19,267 nt of DNA from CAYFVR01 sp046541515 (GCA_046541515.1 JBKHDD010000088.1:1-19267); one strand, 5' to 3'. Shown: positions 1 through 7,777, counted from the first letter of the stretch. Notes: generated from the letters alone by a model not told the origin. A program made the numbers and translations.

Positions 1-210
1 TCGAAAACCTCGATTTGAAGCCTCCGAAAGTATATGTTTTTGAATCCAAAATTCATCGGCCGGCTTGCCAAGGGTCGCGCCGCGGAGCGGGTGGGCCGGG
101 CGGCGGAAGGCCACGGGATGATTCTGTCGGTTTGACATTTCCCGTAAGGATCGTCCGTCCCGGACGACTGTGCCGGGCGAACATCCACCCGATTGCAAGG
201 AGGGGTTGCC

Positions 211-1371
211 ATGACCCTGAATCGAACCATTCTGCTGGGAATCGCAACCGCCCTCTTCGTGGCCGGCATCTGGTATCCGGGCACGGAGGCGGCAAAGGAT
301 GCAAATATGAGCGACGTCGAAACGAAAACCGCGACCTTCGCCGGCGGCTGTTTTTGGTGCGTGGAAGCGGACCTGGAAAAAGTTGACGGCGTGGTGGAGG
401 TGGTCTCCGGCTACACCGGCGGACCCGAGAAAAATCCGACCTACAAGGAGGTGGCCGGGGGCGCCACCGGCCACGTGGAAGCCGTGCAGGTCCACTACGA
501 TCCCCAAAAGATTTCCTATCCGGAGGTCCTGGGCGTTTTCTGGCGGCACATCGACCCCACCGACGACGGCGGCCAGTTCGTGGACCGGGGGCGGCAGTAT
601 CGAACCGCCATCTTCTACCACGACGAGGAGCAGCGGAAGGCCGCCGAAGCCTCCAAGGCCGCGCTGGACGCCTCCGGCCGGTTCGAAAAGCCGGTGGTGA
701 CGGAAATCCTTCCGTTTTCCAAATTTTACACGGCCGAGGACTATCATCAGGACTACTACCGGAAGAGTTCGCTCCGGTACAAAATGTATCGGTCCGGCTC
801 CGGGCGGGACCAGTTCATCGCCGAATACTGGGGGCCGGAAAAGAACGCCGTGAAGCCCATCGCGGGGACGCCGGCGGCCGAATCCGGCGGCGAATCCGCC
901 GGCGGGGAGGATTCCGCCTCCGCCAAAACCTACGCCAAGCCGGACGACAAGACTCTCCGCGAACGGCTGACGCCGGTGCAATACAAAGTGACCCAGAAGG
1001 ACGGCACCGAGCCGCCCTTCGAGAACAAATACTGGGACAACAAGAAGCCGGGCATCTATGTGGACATCGTCTCCGGCGAGCCGCTGTTCAGCTCCACCGA
1101 CAAGTTCGAATCCGGCACCGGCTGGCCCAGCTTTACCCGGCCGCTCGCGCCGGAAAACATCGTGGAGCACGAGGACCGGAGCTTCCTGATGGTCCGCACC
1201 GAGGTGCGCAGCAAGCACGGCGACTCCCATCTGGGCCACGTTTTTCGGGACGGACCGCCGCCCACCGGCCTGCGCTACTGCATCAATTCCGCCGCGCTGC
1301 GGTTCATCCCCAAATCGGAGTTGACGGCGGAGGGCTACGGAAAATATATGGAGTTGTTCGCCTCGAACTGA
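211..1371 (+). CDS. msrAB: Exported bifunctional peptide methionine sulfoxide reductase MsrA-MsrB
   Basis: Reduces both the S and R epimers of methionine sulfoxide in damaged proteins. The 386-aa product has an N-terminal hydrophobic signal/anchor (about residues 5-22), so it probably acts outside the cytoplasm. The MsrA domain (about 40-205) carries the GCFWC motif with catalytic Cys47 and a second Cys at 50. A Gly/Ser/Glu/Ala-rich linker (about 214-245) leads to an MsrB domain (about 248-378) with GTGWPSF, HLGHVF and RYCINS, catalytic Cys357. The protein has only three cysteines, so MsrB lacks the two CxxC zinc pairs and a classical resolving Cys. The start at 211 is chosen because AAGGAGG lies about 7 nt upstream; a TTG at 193 is in frame but overlaps that site. 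It is the only plus-strand gene supported here and stands alone. Domain order A-B is a known arrangement. Confidence 0.95.
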   Translation: MTLNRTILLGIATALFVAGIWYPGTEAAKDANMSDVETKTATFAGGCFWCVEADLEKVDGVVEVVSGYTGGPEKNPTYKEVAGGATGHVEAVQVHYDPQKISYPEVLGVFWRHIDPTDDGGQFVDRGRQYRTAIFYHDEEQRKAAEASKAALDASGRFEKPVVTEILPFSKFYTAEDYHQDYYRKSSLRYKMYRSGSGRDQFIAEYWGPEKNAVKPIAGTPAAESGGESAGGEDSASAKTYAKPDDKTLRERLTPVQYKVTQKDGTEPPFENKYWDNKKPGIYVDIVSGEPLFSSTDKFESGTGWPSFTRPLAPENIVEHEDRSFLMVRTEVRSKHGDSHLGHVFRDGPPPTGLRYCINSAALRFIPKSELTAEGYGKYMELFASN

Positions 1372-1382
1372 CGCGATTTATA

Positions 1383-1495
1383 TCCAATACCGTTCATTCG
1401 GCGAAAAAATGGCCCGGGCGCGTTTCATGCGCCCCGGGTCCATCCGGCCCGATTGCTCATTTGAAATTTGCAATCCCAAAGTGGGCGGTATTGGA
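1383..1495. repeat. Compact palindromic element with 10-bp terminal inverted repeats
   Basis: A 10-bp perfect inverted repeat, TCCAATACCG (1383-1392) and CGGTATTGGA (1486-1495), brackets 113 nt in the convergent gap between msrAB and the MFS gene. Two further hairpins are nested inside: a GC-rich stem at 1413-1438 and GATTGC/GCAATC at 1451-1475. Nested dyads bounded by terminal repeats resemble a small MITE or REP-type element, but no target duplication is clear and no second copy occurs in this window. It may instead be only a compound terminator. Confidence 0.45.
1404..1438 (-). terminator. Probable rho-independent terminator of the MFS transporter gene
   Basis: Read on the minus strand, CCCGGG plus GCG pair with CGC plus CCCGGG across a short loop, with one bulged base (1413-1438). 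CC, A and a run of six T (1409-1404) follow. The position, about 125 nt past the leftward MFS stop, suits termination of that gene. The plus-strand reading lacks a T-tract. Confidence 0.6.
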
Positions 1496-1562
1496 CTTGC
1501 CTCGAAATCTCCGCCTCCGGGGCGACCGTTTCGGCGGGCTTTTCCGAATTTGGCCGGAGATT

Positions 1563-2798
1563 TTATTCCCCGGCGACCGGGCGCTTCCGCTCCCAATCCC
1601 CCGACAAGAAAAACCAGATCGCCGCAACGGCCTGCAGTCCCGTCAGCAGGGCGAAGGCCGCCGCGTAGCCGTCCGGCGCGTACCGGTCCGGCCCCGGGGG
1701 AATCCACAGCCCGATGACGGCTCCGACGCCCCATTGGGCCGCGAAGGCGGAGACGAAGACCAGCAGGTTCAGCGCCGTGTTGACCCGGCCGGAGAGGTCC
1801 ACCGGAAACCGCTGGGAGAGGACGGCGTAGGGCAGAATCCCCGAGGCGCCGAAAAAGCCGTAGACCAGCCAGGCGGCCACCGGCCAGGGCCAGGCATCCC
1901 TTGCGATGAGCAATAGGTTGCCCATGAAGACGATCATCCCGCCCGCCGCAACGGACATGGGCGGAATTCCCCGCCGCTTCAGCCGCTCCGCCAGCCACCC
2001 CATCCCCAGATAGCCCGCCAGAATGGCGGCGGCCAGCAGCAGCAAGGTCCCGGCCGCGGCCTCCCGGTCGAAACCGGCCACGTCCCGCAGCCAGGGACCG
2101 GCCCACAAGCCGTGGATGGAGAGAAAACTGGCCTGGGACAGGGCCGTCCACGGCGCGATTCGCCAGAAGGTGCGGCCGCTCAGCACCCGGCCGATGCCCC
2201 GGACCGAATCGGCGAAGGAGATCGCTTCGCCTTTGGCCGGTCGGGGCGGAACGATCCGGTAGACCAGAACGCCCGTCAGGAGCGTTAATCCTCCCAACAC
2301 CAGAAAAATCTGCCGCCAATCGGCGATATGGAGCGCCGCCTCCACCGGCGCGGTCGCCGCCAACGCGCCCAGCCCGCCGGAGGCCATCTGGAAGCTGTTG
2401 ACCAGCGGGAGTTTTTCCTTGGGAAACCAAAGGGTGAACGCCTTGAACGCCGCCATGAGGCAGGCCGAAACGCCCAGCCCGATAAGCCCCCGGCCGATTG
2501 CCAGCCCCGCGAGGGTTTCCGATCTGGCGAACACCACCGCCCCCACCGCCGCGAACCCGAGCAATACCCCTTCCACCTTTCCGGGGCCGAACCGGTCCAG
2601 CAGGACGCCCAAGGGCAGCTGGGCCGCCGCGAAGGTGATGAAATAGGCCCCGGTCAACAGACCCAGATCGGCCGGATTGACGCCGATGTCCGCCGCCAGA
2701 TTCGGCGCCAGCACGGCGTTGACGGTCCGGTACAGATAGGAGATGAAATAGCCCAGGGCGAAGGGCAGAAAGATGCGGAGACGGAGGGCGAGGGTCAT
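1563..2798 (-). CDS. Major facilitator superfamily transporter, substrate unknown
   Basis: A 411-aa inner-membrane protein of normal MFS length with about twelve hydrophobic segments. The loop between TM2 and TM3 carries an MFS motif A variant (LDRFGPGKV, about residues 67-75), and a charged central loop (about 187-210) separates the two six-helix halves. The N-terminus resembles the sugar-phosphate/nitrate-type anion transporter clans in general form, but nothing fixes the substrate. The ATG at 2798 is preceded by AAAGGGG about 10 nt upstream. The gene starts 45 nt after the PIN gene stop in the same orientation, so read-through from that cassette is possible. A terminator-like hairpin lies downstream at 1404-1438. 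Confidence 0.88.
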   Translation of the reverse strand: MTLALRLRIFLPFALGYFISYLYRTVNAVLAPNLAADIGVNPADLGLLTGAYFITFAAAQLPLGVLLDRFGPGKVEGVLLGFAAVGAVVFARSETLAGLAIGRGLIGLGVSACLMAAFKAFTLWFPKEKLPLVNSFQMASGGLGALAATAPVEAALHIADWRQIFLVLGGLTLLTGVLVYRIVPPRPAKGEAISFADSVRGIGRVLSGRTFWRIAPWTALSQASFLSIHGLWAGPWLRDVAGFDREAAAGTLLLLAAAILAGYLGMGWLAERLKRRGIPPMSVAAGGMIVFMGNLLLIARDAWPWPVAAWLVYGFFGASGILPYAVLSQRFPVDLSGRVNTALNLLVFVSAFAAQWGVGAVIGLWIPPGPDRYAPDGYAAAFALLTGLQAVAAIWFFLSGDWERKRPVAGE

Positions 2799-2843
2799 GG
2801 GCGGCGAATTCCCCTTTAAGTTAAGGAGTGACTACACAGTCTC

Positions 2844-3263
2844 CTACCCATCAGTGGCGTCTCCTGGGTCTGGATGAAGGGAAACCACCCGAACTTCCCG
2901 AGATCGAAACATGGGCTTCGTGGCTTTTTCCAGGGTGATCAGTTCATCCGCTTTCCCGCAAACGGCCGCGCCGACGTGGAGGGCGTCCAACCCGGAAATG
3001 TCGTATTGGGATGCGAATTCAATGGCTTTCTCCGTCAGTTCCGGTGAAATGGGAATGGATTCGGCCACTTCGAAAATCGCCTCCATGAATTCAACTTCTT
3101 TTTCTTGCTTATGAAAGCGCGGTTTGGGAAGAACTTCCAATCTGACGAAATCGCTCACCAGAAGCAAGCGTTCCGGGTCGTCCAGAACTTTCAACGCCTC
3201 CGAGGATTCGCTCCCGCGAAACGCCGCCAGCAACACATTGGCGTCCAGATACGTTCGTTTCAC
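2844..3263 (-). CDS. PIN-domain ribonuclease (VapC-like toxin candidate)
   Basis: A 139-aa protein spanning one PIN domain, the usual VapC size. Acidic active-site residues appear in the expected order: Asp7 in YLDANVLLA, Glu43 in RLEVLPK, Asp93 in SGLDALHVGAA and probably Glu112 in the ELITLEKA strand, where many family members have Asp. PIN toxins cleave RNA with Mg2+ or Mn2+. The start is taken as the GTG at 3263, four nt after the stop of the preceding gene, with GGAG about 12 nt upstream inside that gene. An earlier in-frame start at 3329 would add an unrelated tail overlapping the upstream gene. It is the third gene of the low-GC cassette, and the antitoxin-like C-terminus of the 118-aa protein just before it is the likely neutralising partner. 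No wet evidence of toxicity is implied. Confidence 0.85.
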   Translation of the reverse strand: MKRTYLDANVLLAAFRGSESSEALKVLDDPERLLLVSDFVRLEVLPKPRFHKQEKEVEFMEAIFEVAESIPISPELTEKAIEFASQYDISGLDALHVGAAVCGKADELITLEKATKPMFRSREVRVVSLHPDPGDATDG

Positions 3264-3267
3264 GAGA

Positions 3268-3624
3268 TCAAAACTCTCCTCTTCTTCGCCGGATTTCTTC
3301 GAGCACTTCGTCGTCCCCAAGCAGTTCAATGCCTTCGGCGATGGCTTTTTTTCGGATTTCCAACAATTTCATCCCCAATTTCGTGCGTGGAACAAATTCG
3401 GACGATTCCCAATCCGAAACGGAGATTTCAGTCACTTGGCCAGTGCTTTGGTTTTTCCCGATCGGGGACTGGATGAAAACCCAAGGGAGAGCTTCGGGCT
3501 GAACCATTTCCACACGATGCGCGTTCCAGCCGGCCCAGCTCCAGCTACCCGAAGACAATCCCCAGGGGAAAAGAATGGCGGGGAAGACATTTCTTCTTTC
3601 CCATCTGGATTCCGACGAGGCCAT
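3268..3624 (-). CDS. Small protein with antitoxin-like C-terminus, partner of the PIN protein
   Basis: A 118-aa protein in two parts. Residues 1-75 are Trp- and Pro-rich (WERRNVFPAILFPWG, then three more Trp) and I do not recognise them. Residues 79-116 (FVPRTKLGMKLLEIRKKAIA onward, ending EVLEEIRRRRG) resemble the short antitoxins that precede PIN toxins, which typically have RTPLGxKLLxLRxxxI and end in ExExxRRG. The start at 3624 is preferred because GGAGA sits 6 nt upstream. An ATG at 3630 overlaps the upstream stop as ATGA but would be too close to that Shine-Dalgarno. The gene ends 4 nt before the PIN start, as expected for a translationally coupled pair. The antitoxin role is inferred from the tail and the location. 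The N-terminal half may interact with the TIGR04255 protein, which is speculation. Confidence 0.72.
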   Translation of the reverse strand: MASSESRWERRNVFPAILFPWGLSSGSWSWAGWNAHRVEMVQPEALPWVFIQSPIGKNQSTGQVTEISVSDWESSEFVPRTKLGMKLLEIRKKAIAEGIELLGDDEVLEEIRRRRGEF

Positions 3625-3626
3625 TT

Positions 3627-4391
3627 TCATTCTCCATATTCGGGTGCGAGCAGGTCGATTGTCCGTTGTGTCAGAAGACTGAAAAACATTTGTTTGCATG
3701 AAGAATGGATATCGTCCAATCGAGACTCGATTCCCTCCCATGGATTTTTCTCGTCTGGATTCCAAATGGAATCGATGTCAATCAGAATCCCTTTGGTCTG
3801 TTTTTCCTCGCCAGGCAAGGAAGCTATCGCCGGAGAAACGATTTGCAGTATGTGGGTTAGATCCGCTTCTTCGATTTCCGTTCGAATCTGCACCGGCTTT
3901 TGGGCCAATGCATATTCGCCGATTCGCAAGTCTATGTTGAGACATTTCAGGCCGCGAGGCGGGTTCAGCGCAATGAGGTCGATATATTTCAATGAAAACC
4001 TCTCCGGCGCCCGGATCAGCTTCGTTTCTCGAATCGCAAAAATAAGGTTTCGGATGTCTTTGGAAAAGACGGCCCAACCGGAGTAGGGCCTCCGGCAGCT
4101 AATGGAAACGACGTGTTCGCCGATTTGGATGGCTTGATTTTGATTTTGGAGCCTTATTTTGGGCACGAATTTGAGATTGGGGTCGTTTTCCAGGATACGA
4201 GCCGGTATGTCCGCTGCGGGCAGCCGAACCGTTTCCGGATATTTTTCGGGCATGGCCTTGAAAATCAATCCCGGGAGTAATTCGGCGACCGATTGCTTCG
4301 CGCCCGTAAACCGGATTTCAAAAATGGCTTCCAAAAGGGGTTCTTTTTTCAGGCGGATCGGAATTTTCGGGCTGGGTCGCTCGTTGTTCAT
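3627..4391 (-). CDS. TIGR04255 family protein
   Basis: A 254-aa soluble protein. It matches the pattern I associate with TIGR04255: an N-terminal PLLEAIFEIRF-like strand (about residues 18-28), a central GWAVFSKDI segment (about 105-113), then the APERFSLKYIDLIAL strand (about 128-142), and total length near 250 aa. The biochemical function of the family is unknown and its distribution is sporadic. It is the first gene of a tight three-gene unit; its TGA overlaps an ATG of the next frame (ATGA at 3630-3627). Base composition across 3100-4440 is clearly lower in GC than the flanks, by eye about half versus nearly two thirds, which suggests recent acquisition. The ATG at 4391 has AAAGGA roughly 11 nt upstream. 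No membrane segment or signal peptide is visible. Confidence 0.78.
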   Translation of the reverse strand: MNNERPSPKIPIRLKKEPLLEAIFEIRFTGAKQSVAELLPGLIFKAMPEKYPETVRLPAADIPARILENDPNLKFVPKIRLQNQNQAIQIGEHVVSISCRRPYSGWAVFSKDIRNLIFAIRETKLIRAPERFSLKYIDLIALNPPRGLKCLNIDLRIGEYALAQKPVQIRTEIEEADLTHILQIVSPAIASLPGEEKQTKGILIDIDSIWNPDEKNPWEGIESRLDDIHSSCKQMFFSLLTQRTIDLLAPEYGE

Positions 4392-4488
4392 GGCGCTTGG
4401 GTTCCTTTATCCCGTCATGTTGAACGCATGAAAGAAAATTAAAGGGAGGTTTGTATTGCCGAAGCGCAACCGGACAAGTCTCCAGTGA

Positions 4489-5217
4489 TCAAGTTTTTCC
4501 TTCATACCCCCCATCCCTCGGCAACCCGTCCCCCTTGGCCGATTCCTTTCGCACCAGTTCGTCGCAGCGTTCGTTGTGCGCCACGCCCGCGTGGCCTTTG
4601 ACCCAGCCGAAGCGCACGTCGTGACGGTCCACCAGGTCCAGGAGGCGTTCCCAGAGGTCCGGGTTGACGGCGGGGTCGGTTTTGTTGCGCATCCAGTTGT
4701 TGGATCGCCAGCGTTTGGCCCAACCTTTGGAGATGGCGTCCACCACGTAGCGGGAGTCGCTGAAGAGCAGGATTTTCCGGCCCGGCTCGCAGGCCTCCAG
4801 CGCTTCGATCACGGCCATCATTTCCATCCGGTTGTTGGTGGTCAGCCGCCGTCCGCCGGAAAGCTCCCGCCGCCCGTCCCCCTCCAGAATCACCACCCCG
4901 TAGCCGCCCGGCCCCGGATTTCCCAATGCCCCGCCGTCGGTGTAGATCAGCACGTCCCGGTCTTCCACCTCGGCGGGAGAGGCGGGCGGCGTCTCCTTGG
5001 ATTTTGGCGCTTTCGCGCCGTCGGCCGATGGCTTCTTCCGGCTTTTCCGTAGCGGCGGATTTTTCACGAATTCCCGGGCCTCCTCCATGGTGGGAAAGCC
5101 TTTGTAAACGGCCCCGGCAAACCCGTTCACCTGTTCATGGGCTCCGCCCGGTCCGAACCATCGGGTGTAAATGCCCGGGTTTTTTCCCCGGGCCACGGCG
5201 TAAAATTTCTTGGGCAT
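4489..5217 (-). CDS. rnhA: Ribonuclease HI with N-terminal hybrid-binding domain
   Basis: Cleaves the RNA strand of RNA-DNA hybrids in the cytoplasm. The 242-aa protein has an N-terminal RNase H1 hybrid-binding (viroplasmin-like) domain (about residues 3-52: KKFYAVARGKNPGIYTRW, then GFPTMEEA). A Lys/Pro/Ala-rich linker (about 55-85) leads to the catalytic domain (about 88-228). All active-site residues are visible: Asp94 (YTDGGALGNPG), Glu132 (NNRMEMMA), Asp154 (FSDSRY), His209 (VKGHAG) and Asp219 (NERCDEL), with spacing matching E. coli RNase HI. The extra domain makes it longer than the roughly 155-aa enterobacterial enzyme and is typical of eukaryotic RNase H1 and some bacteria. The start ATG has only a weak AGG upstream. 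It lies 78 nt after the phosphofructokinase gene. Confidence 0.95.
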   Translation of the reverse strand: MPKKFYAVARGKNPGIYTRWFGPGGAHEQVNGFAGAVYKGFPTMEEAREFVKNPPLRKSRKKPSADGAKAPKSKETPPASPAEVEDRDVLIYTDGGALGNPGPGGYGVVILEGDGRRELSGGRRLTTNNRMEMMAVIEALEACEPGRKILLFSDSRYVVDAISKGWAKRWRSNNWMRNKTDPAVNPDLWERLLDLVDRHDVRFGWVKGHAGVAHNERCDELVRKESAKGDGLPRDGGYEGKT

Positions 5218-5265
5218 GAAACCTGAATTTCCGTCGAGAAAGGGATGGGAAGAAAGAAGAGGCGG

Positions 5266-5288
5266 GGCGGAGGGGAGCTTTCTCCGCC
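5266..5288 (-). terminator. Weak hairpin between pfk and rnhA
   Basis: A 7-bp GGCGGAG/CTCCGCC stem with a 9-nt loop lies just past the phosphofructokinase stop. On the minus strand a pyrimidine-rich stretch (CTCTTCTTTCTTCCC) follows rather than a clean T-run. It could attenuate read-through into rnhA or be an incidental GC-rich dyad. Confidence 0.3.
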
Positions 5289-5295
5289 GGGCCGG

Positions 5296-6615
5296 TCAGC
5301 CGTTATTTTTCAGCGCCCCCTGGCCGGTGGAATCCAGCACGCTTTGCCAGAGGCGGCCCATGGGCGTCACCTGCTTGCGATTGCCGGCGGAGGCCTCCAT
5401 GGGGACGTGAACGAAGTGGTTGTTCCAGTGGCCCACCAGCAGCTTGGTTTTGCCGGCCATGGCGGCATGCACCGCGTTTCTGCCCAGGAAGCTGCAGAAG
5501 ACGTGGTCGTTGGAATTGGCCGGAAGGCTGCGGATGTTGTAGCTGGGATCGATGTATTTGATGGAGATGTCCCTGCCCCGCTCCCGGAAAAACTCCTTGA
5601 TCCGGTCCCGAAGAAACACCCCGATGTCGTGCAGCTTCACGTTGCCGGAGGGATCGTGGCTGGTTTCGGCGTCTTCGAAAAAGCGCTGCCCGGCCCCTTC
5701 GGCCACCACGATCACCGCGTGGCCCCGGTCGGCCAGCCGTCGCTCCAGGGATGCCAGCAGGCCGTTTTCCCCTTCCAGGTCGAAGTCCACCTCGGGGATC
5801 AGCACGAAATTGACGTCCTGCTGCGCCAGAACCGCGGTGGCGGCGATGAAGCCGGAGTAGCGTCCCATCAGCTTGATGAGGCCGATGCCGTTGGGATAGC
5901 CCTGGGCCTCGTTGTGGGCGGCCCGGATCGACTGGGTCGCCACGTCCACCGCCGTGTCGAAGCCGAAGGAGCGGGAGACCATGTAGATGTCGTTGTCGAT
6001 GGTTTTGGGGATGCCCACCACGCTGATCTTTAAACCCCGCTGGGTAATGTTGTCGGCGATCTTGGTGGCGGCCATCAGGGTGCCGTCGCCGCCGACCATG
6101 AACAGCACCCGGATGTTCATCCGTTCCAGGCTGTCCACGATCTCTTCCACGTCCTGGGGCCCGCGGGAGGAGCCGAGGAAGGAGCCGCCCTTTCGGATGA
6201 TGTCGCCCACCACGCCGGGGGTCAGCTCCACCATGTCGTGGCGGTATTTGGGGATGAAGCCCTGGAGCCCGTAGCGGATGCCATAGATGTTCCGGACGCC
6301 GTAGCCGAAATACAGCTCCAGCACGATGGCCCGGATGATGCCGTTGAGGCCGGGGCAAAGCCCGCCGCAGGTGACGATGGCGGCCTTGAGCTTGCTGGGA
6401 TCGAAATAGATGTCCCGTCGCGGCCCGGCTTCTTCGAAGGATCGGGGCGCCTCCCCATTCTCCATGCGCTGGGCCATGCGCTGGGCGTTGACGTCGATGA
6501 GAATCCGGTCTTCGTCGGAAACGAAGCTGGGGTCCTTCCCGCTGGCGTAAAAAGGCGAAGGAATTCGGGCCGGGCCTAGCGTTGAAATTTCCGTGGGAAT
6601 GTTGTCGAAATCCAT
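5296..6615 (-). CDS. pfkA: ATP-dependent 6-phosphofructokinase (long, plant/group-II-like type)
   Basis: Phosphorylates fructose 6-phosphate in glycolysis. The 439-aa protein is longer than the roughly 320-aa E. coli PfkA, with about 75 extra N-terminal residues. The Rossmann core begins at CGGLCPGLN (83-91). GGDGT (175-179) has Gly at the position where PPi-dependent enzymes usually have Asp, favouring ATP. PKTIDND (203-209) provides the catalytic Asp with a Lys where E. coli has Gly, as in the group containing the plant and PPi-type enzymes. KLMGRYSGF marks the substrate-binding segment. The ATG at 6615 has GAGGAGG 7 nt upstream. The frame stays open far upstream, but that extension runs out of frame over kdsD and does not look like protein. 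It sits 131 nt after kdsD in the same direction. Donor specificity is inferred only from the motif. Confidence 0.92.
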   Translation of the reverse strand: MDFDNIPTEISTLGPARIPSPFYASGKDPSFVSDEDRILIDVNAQRMAQRMENGEAPRSFEEAGPRRDIYFDPSKLKAAIVTCGGLCPGLNGIIRAIVLELYFGYGVRNIYGIRYGLQGFIPKYRHDMVELTPGVVGDIIRKGGSFLGSSRGPQDVEEIVDSLERMNIRVLFMVGGDGTLMAATKIADNITQRGLKISVVGIPKTIDNDIYMVSRSFGFDTAVDVATQSIRAAHNEAQGYPNGIGLIKLMGRYSGFIAATAVLAQQDVNFVLIPEVDFDLEGENGLLASLERRLADRGHAVIVVAEGAGQRFFEDAETSHDPSGNVKLHDIGVFLRDRIKEFFRERGRDISIKYIDPSYNIRSLPANSNDHVFCSFLGRNAVHAAMAGKTKLLVGHWNNHFVHVPMEASAGNRKQVTPMGRLWQSVLDSTGQGALKNNG

Positions 6616-6746
6616 GCGTGTCCTCCTCGGGAAACGGCGGTGGCGAAACGAATCGTTGGGGCGCAAACCGATTTTCGCCCCGGTTTCGGCGGGTCGAGCC
6701 GAGGGCGGTTTCGGGGCGAATGGACGCCAGCTCCCTTGTCGACGAT

Positions 6747-7775
6747 TCAGGCGGCGTCGAACTTGAACTTTCCTTTGCCGAGAATGTCGTGGAGATGGAT
6801 GATTCCCGCCACTTTTCCGTCGGGATCGGTCACCGGAAGGACGGTGATCTGGAAGACCTCCATCAGGTTCAGGGCGTCGTAGGCGGGGGTTTCGGGGCGG
6901 ACGGTTTTCGGTTCCCGGGTCATCACTTCGGCCGGGGTCAGTTCGTAGACCGGGCGTCTCCGCGCCACCAGCCGCCGGATGTCCCCGTCGGTGATGAGCC
7001 CCCGCAGGGTTTTCCCCGGTCCGGTCAGCAGCACCACGCCCAGCCCGGCGCGGTCCATCTCCGCCACGGCGTCGTCCATGGGCGCCGATTCGTCGGCCGC
7101 GGGAATGTCCTCGGTCACCATGAGATCGGCCACGTTCCGCGCGAGCCGCTGGCCCAGCGCGCCGCCGGGGTGGAATTTTCGGAAATCGCCGGGGGAAAAA
7201 TGCTTCCGGTTGATCAGCACCACGGCCAGGGCGTCGCCCATGGCCAGCAAGGCGGTGGTGCTGGTGGTGGGCGCCAGGTTGTGGGGACAGGCCTCCCGCT
7301 CCACGCCCACGTCGATCACCAGATCGCTGCGCCGGGCCAGGGTGGAATTCAACTTGCCGGTAAAGGCCGCCACCGGGCAGCCGATCCGCTTGAGGACCGG
7401 AATCAGCCGGTTCACCTCCTCGGTTTCCCCGCTGTTGGATAACGCCAGCACCACGTCGTCCGGGCTTACCATGCCCAGGTCGCCGTGGAGCGCCTCCACC
7501 GGATGCAGAAAGATGGAACGGGTGCCGGTGCTGTTGAAGGTGGCCACCAGCTTGCGGCCGATGAGTCCGGACTTGCCGATGCCGGCCACCACCACACGGC
7601 CCCGGGCCGCGCAGATGATTTCCACCAGCCGGGTGAAATCGCCGTTGATCCGTTCCATCACGCCCAGGATGCCGTCGGCCTCCATGCGCAACACCGCCCG
7701 GGCCTGGGCCGCCGCCGGGAGGTCCGTTTCGATTTCCCGTTGCCCTTGGTTTTCGTTTGTCGCGGGCGCGGTCAT
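6747..7775 (-). CDS. kdsD: Arabinose-5-phosphate isomerase (KdsD/KpsF family)
   Basis: Interconverts ribulose 5-phosphate and arabinose 5-phosphate, the first step toward Kdo for lipopolysaccharide. The 342-aa protein has a SIS domain (about 40-195) followed by two CBS repeats (about 212-270 and 277-337), the standard KdsD layout. Lys68 (AGIGKSG), Glu120 (SNSGETEE), Glu161 (GVERE) and His202 (FHPGG) line up, with a constant +9 offset, with the E. coli catalytic residues Lys59, Glu111, Glu152 and His193. The ATG at 7775 is chosen because GAGGA lies 9 nt upstream; a GTG at 7781 would be too close to it and overlaps the upstream stop. The upstream lipoprotein gene ends only 2 nt before, so the two are probably translationally coupled. 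Confidence 0.95.
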   Translation of the reverse strand: MTAPATNENQGQREIETDLPAAAQARAVLRMEADGILGVMERINGDFTRLVEIICAARGRVVVAGIGKSGLIGRKLVATFNSTGTRSIFLHPVEALHGDLGMVSPDDVVLALSNSGETEEVNRLIPVLKRIGCPVAAFTGKLNSTLARRSDLVIDVGVEREACPHNLAPTTSTTALLAMGDALAVVLINRKHFSPGDFRKFHPGGALGQRLARNVADLMVTEDIPAADESAPMDDAVAEMDRAGLGVVLLTGPGKTLRGLITDGDIRRLVARRRPVYELTPAEVMTREPKTVRPETPAYDALNLMEVFQITVLPVTDPDGKVAGIIHLHDILGKGKFKFDAA

Positions 7776-7777
7776 GC

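Noticed and set aside
132..160. TTGACA at 132-137 as an msrAB promoter
   Set aside because: No -10-like hexamer occurs 16-18 nt downstream; the expected position reads CCGTCC. A 6-bp hairpin (152-166) covers the area instead.
2825..2844. Imperfect hairpin at the end of the PIN gene as a terminator
   Set aside because: The stem is short and interrupted, and no T-run follows on the minus strand.
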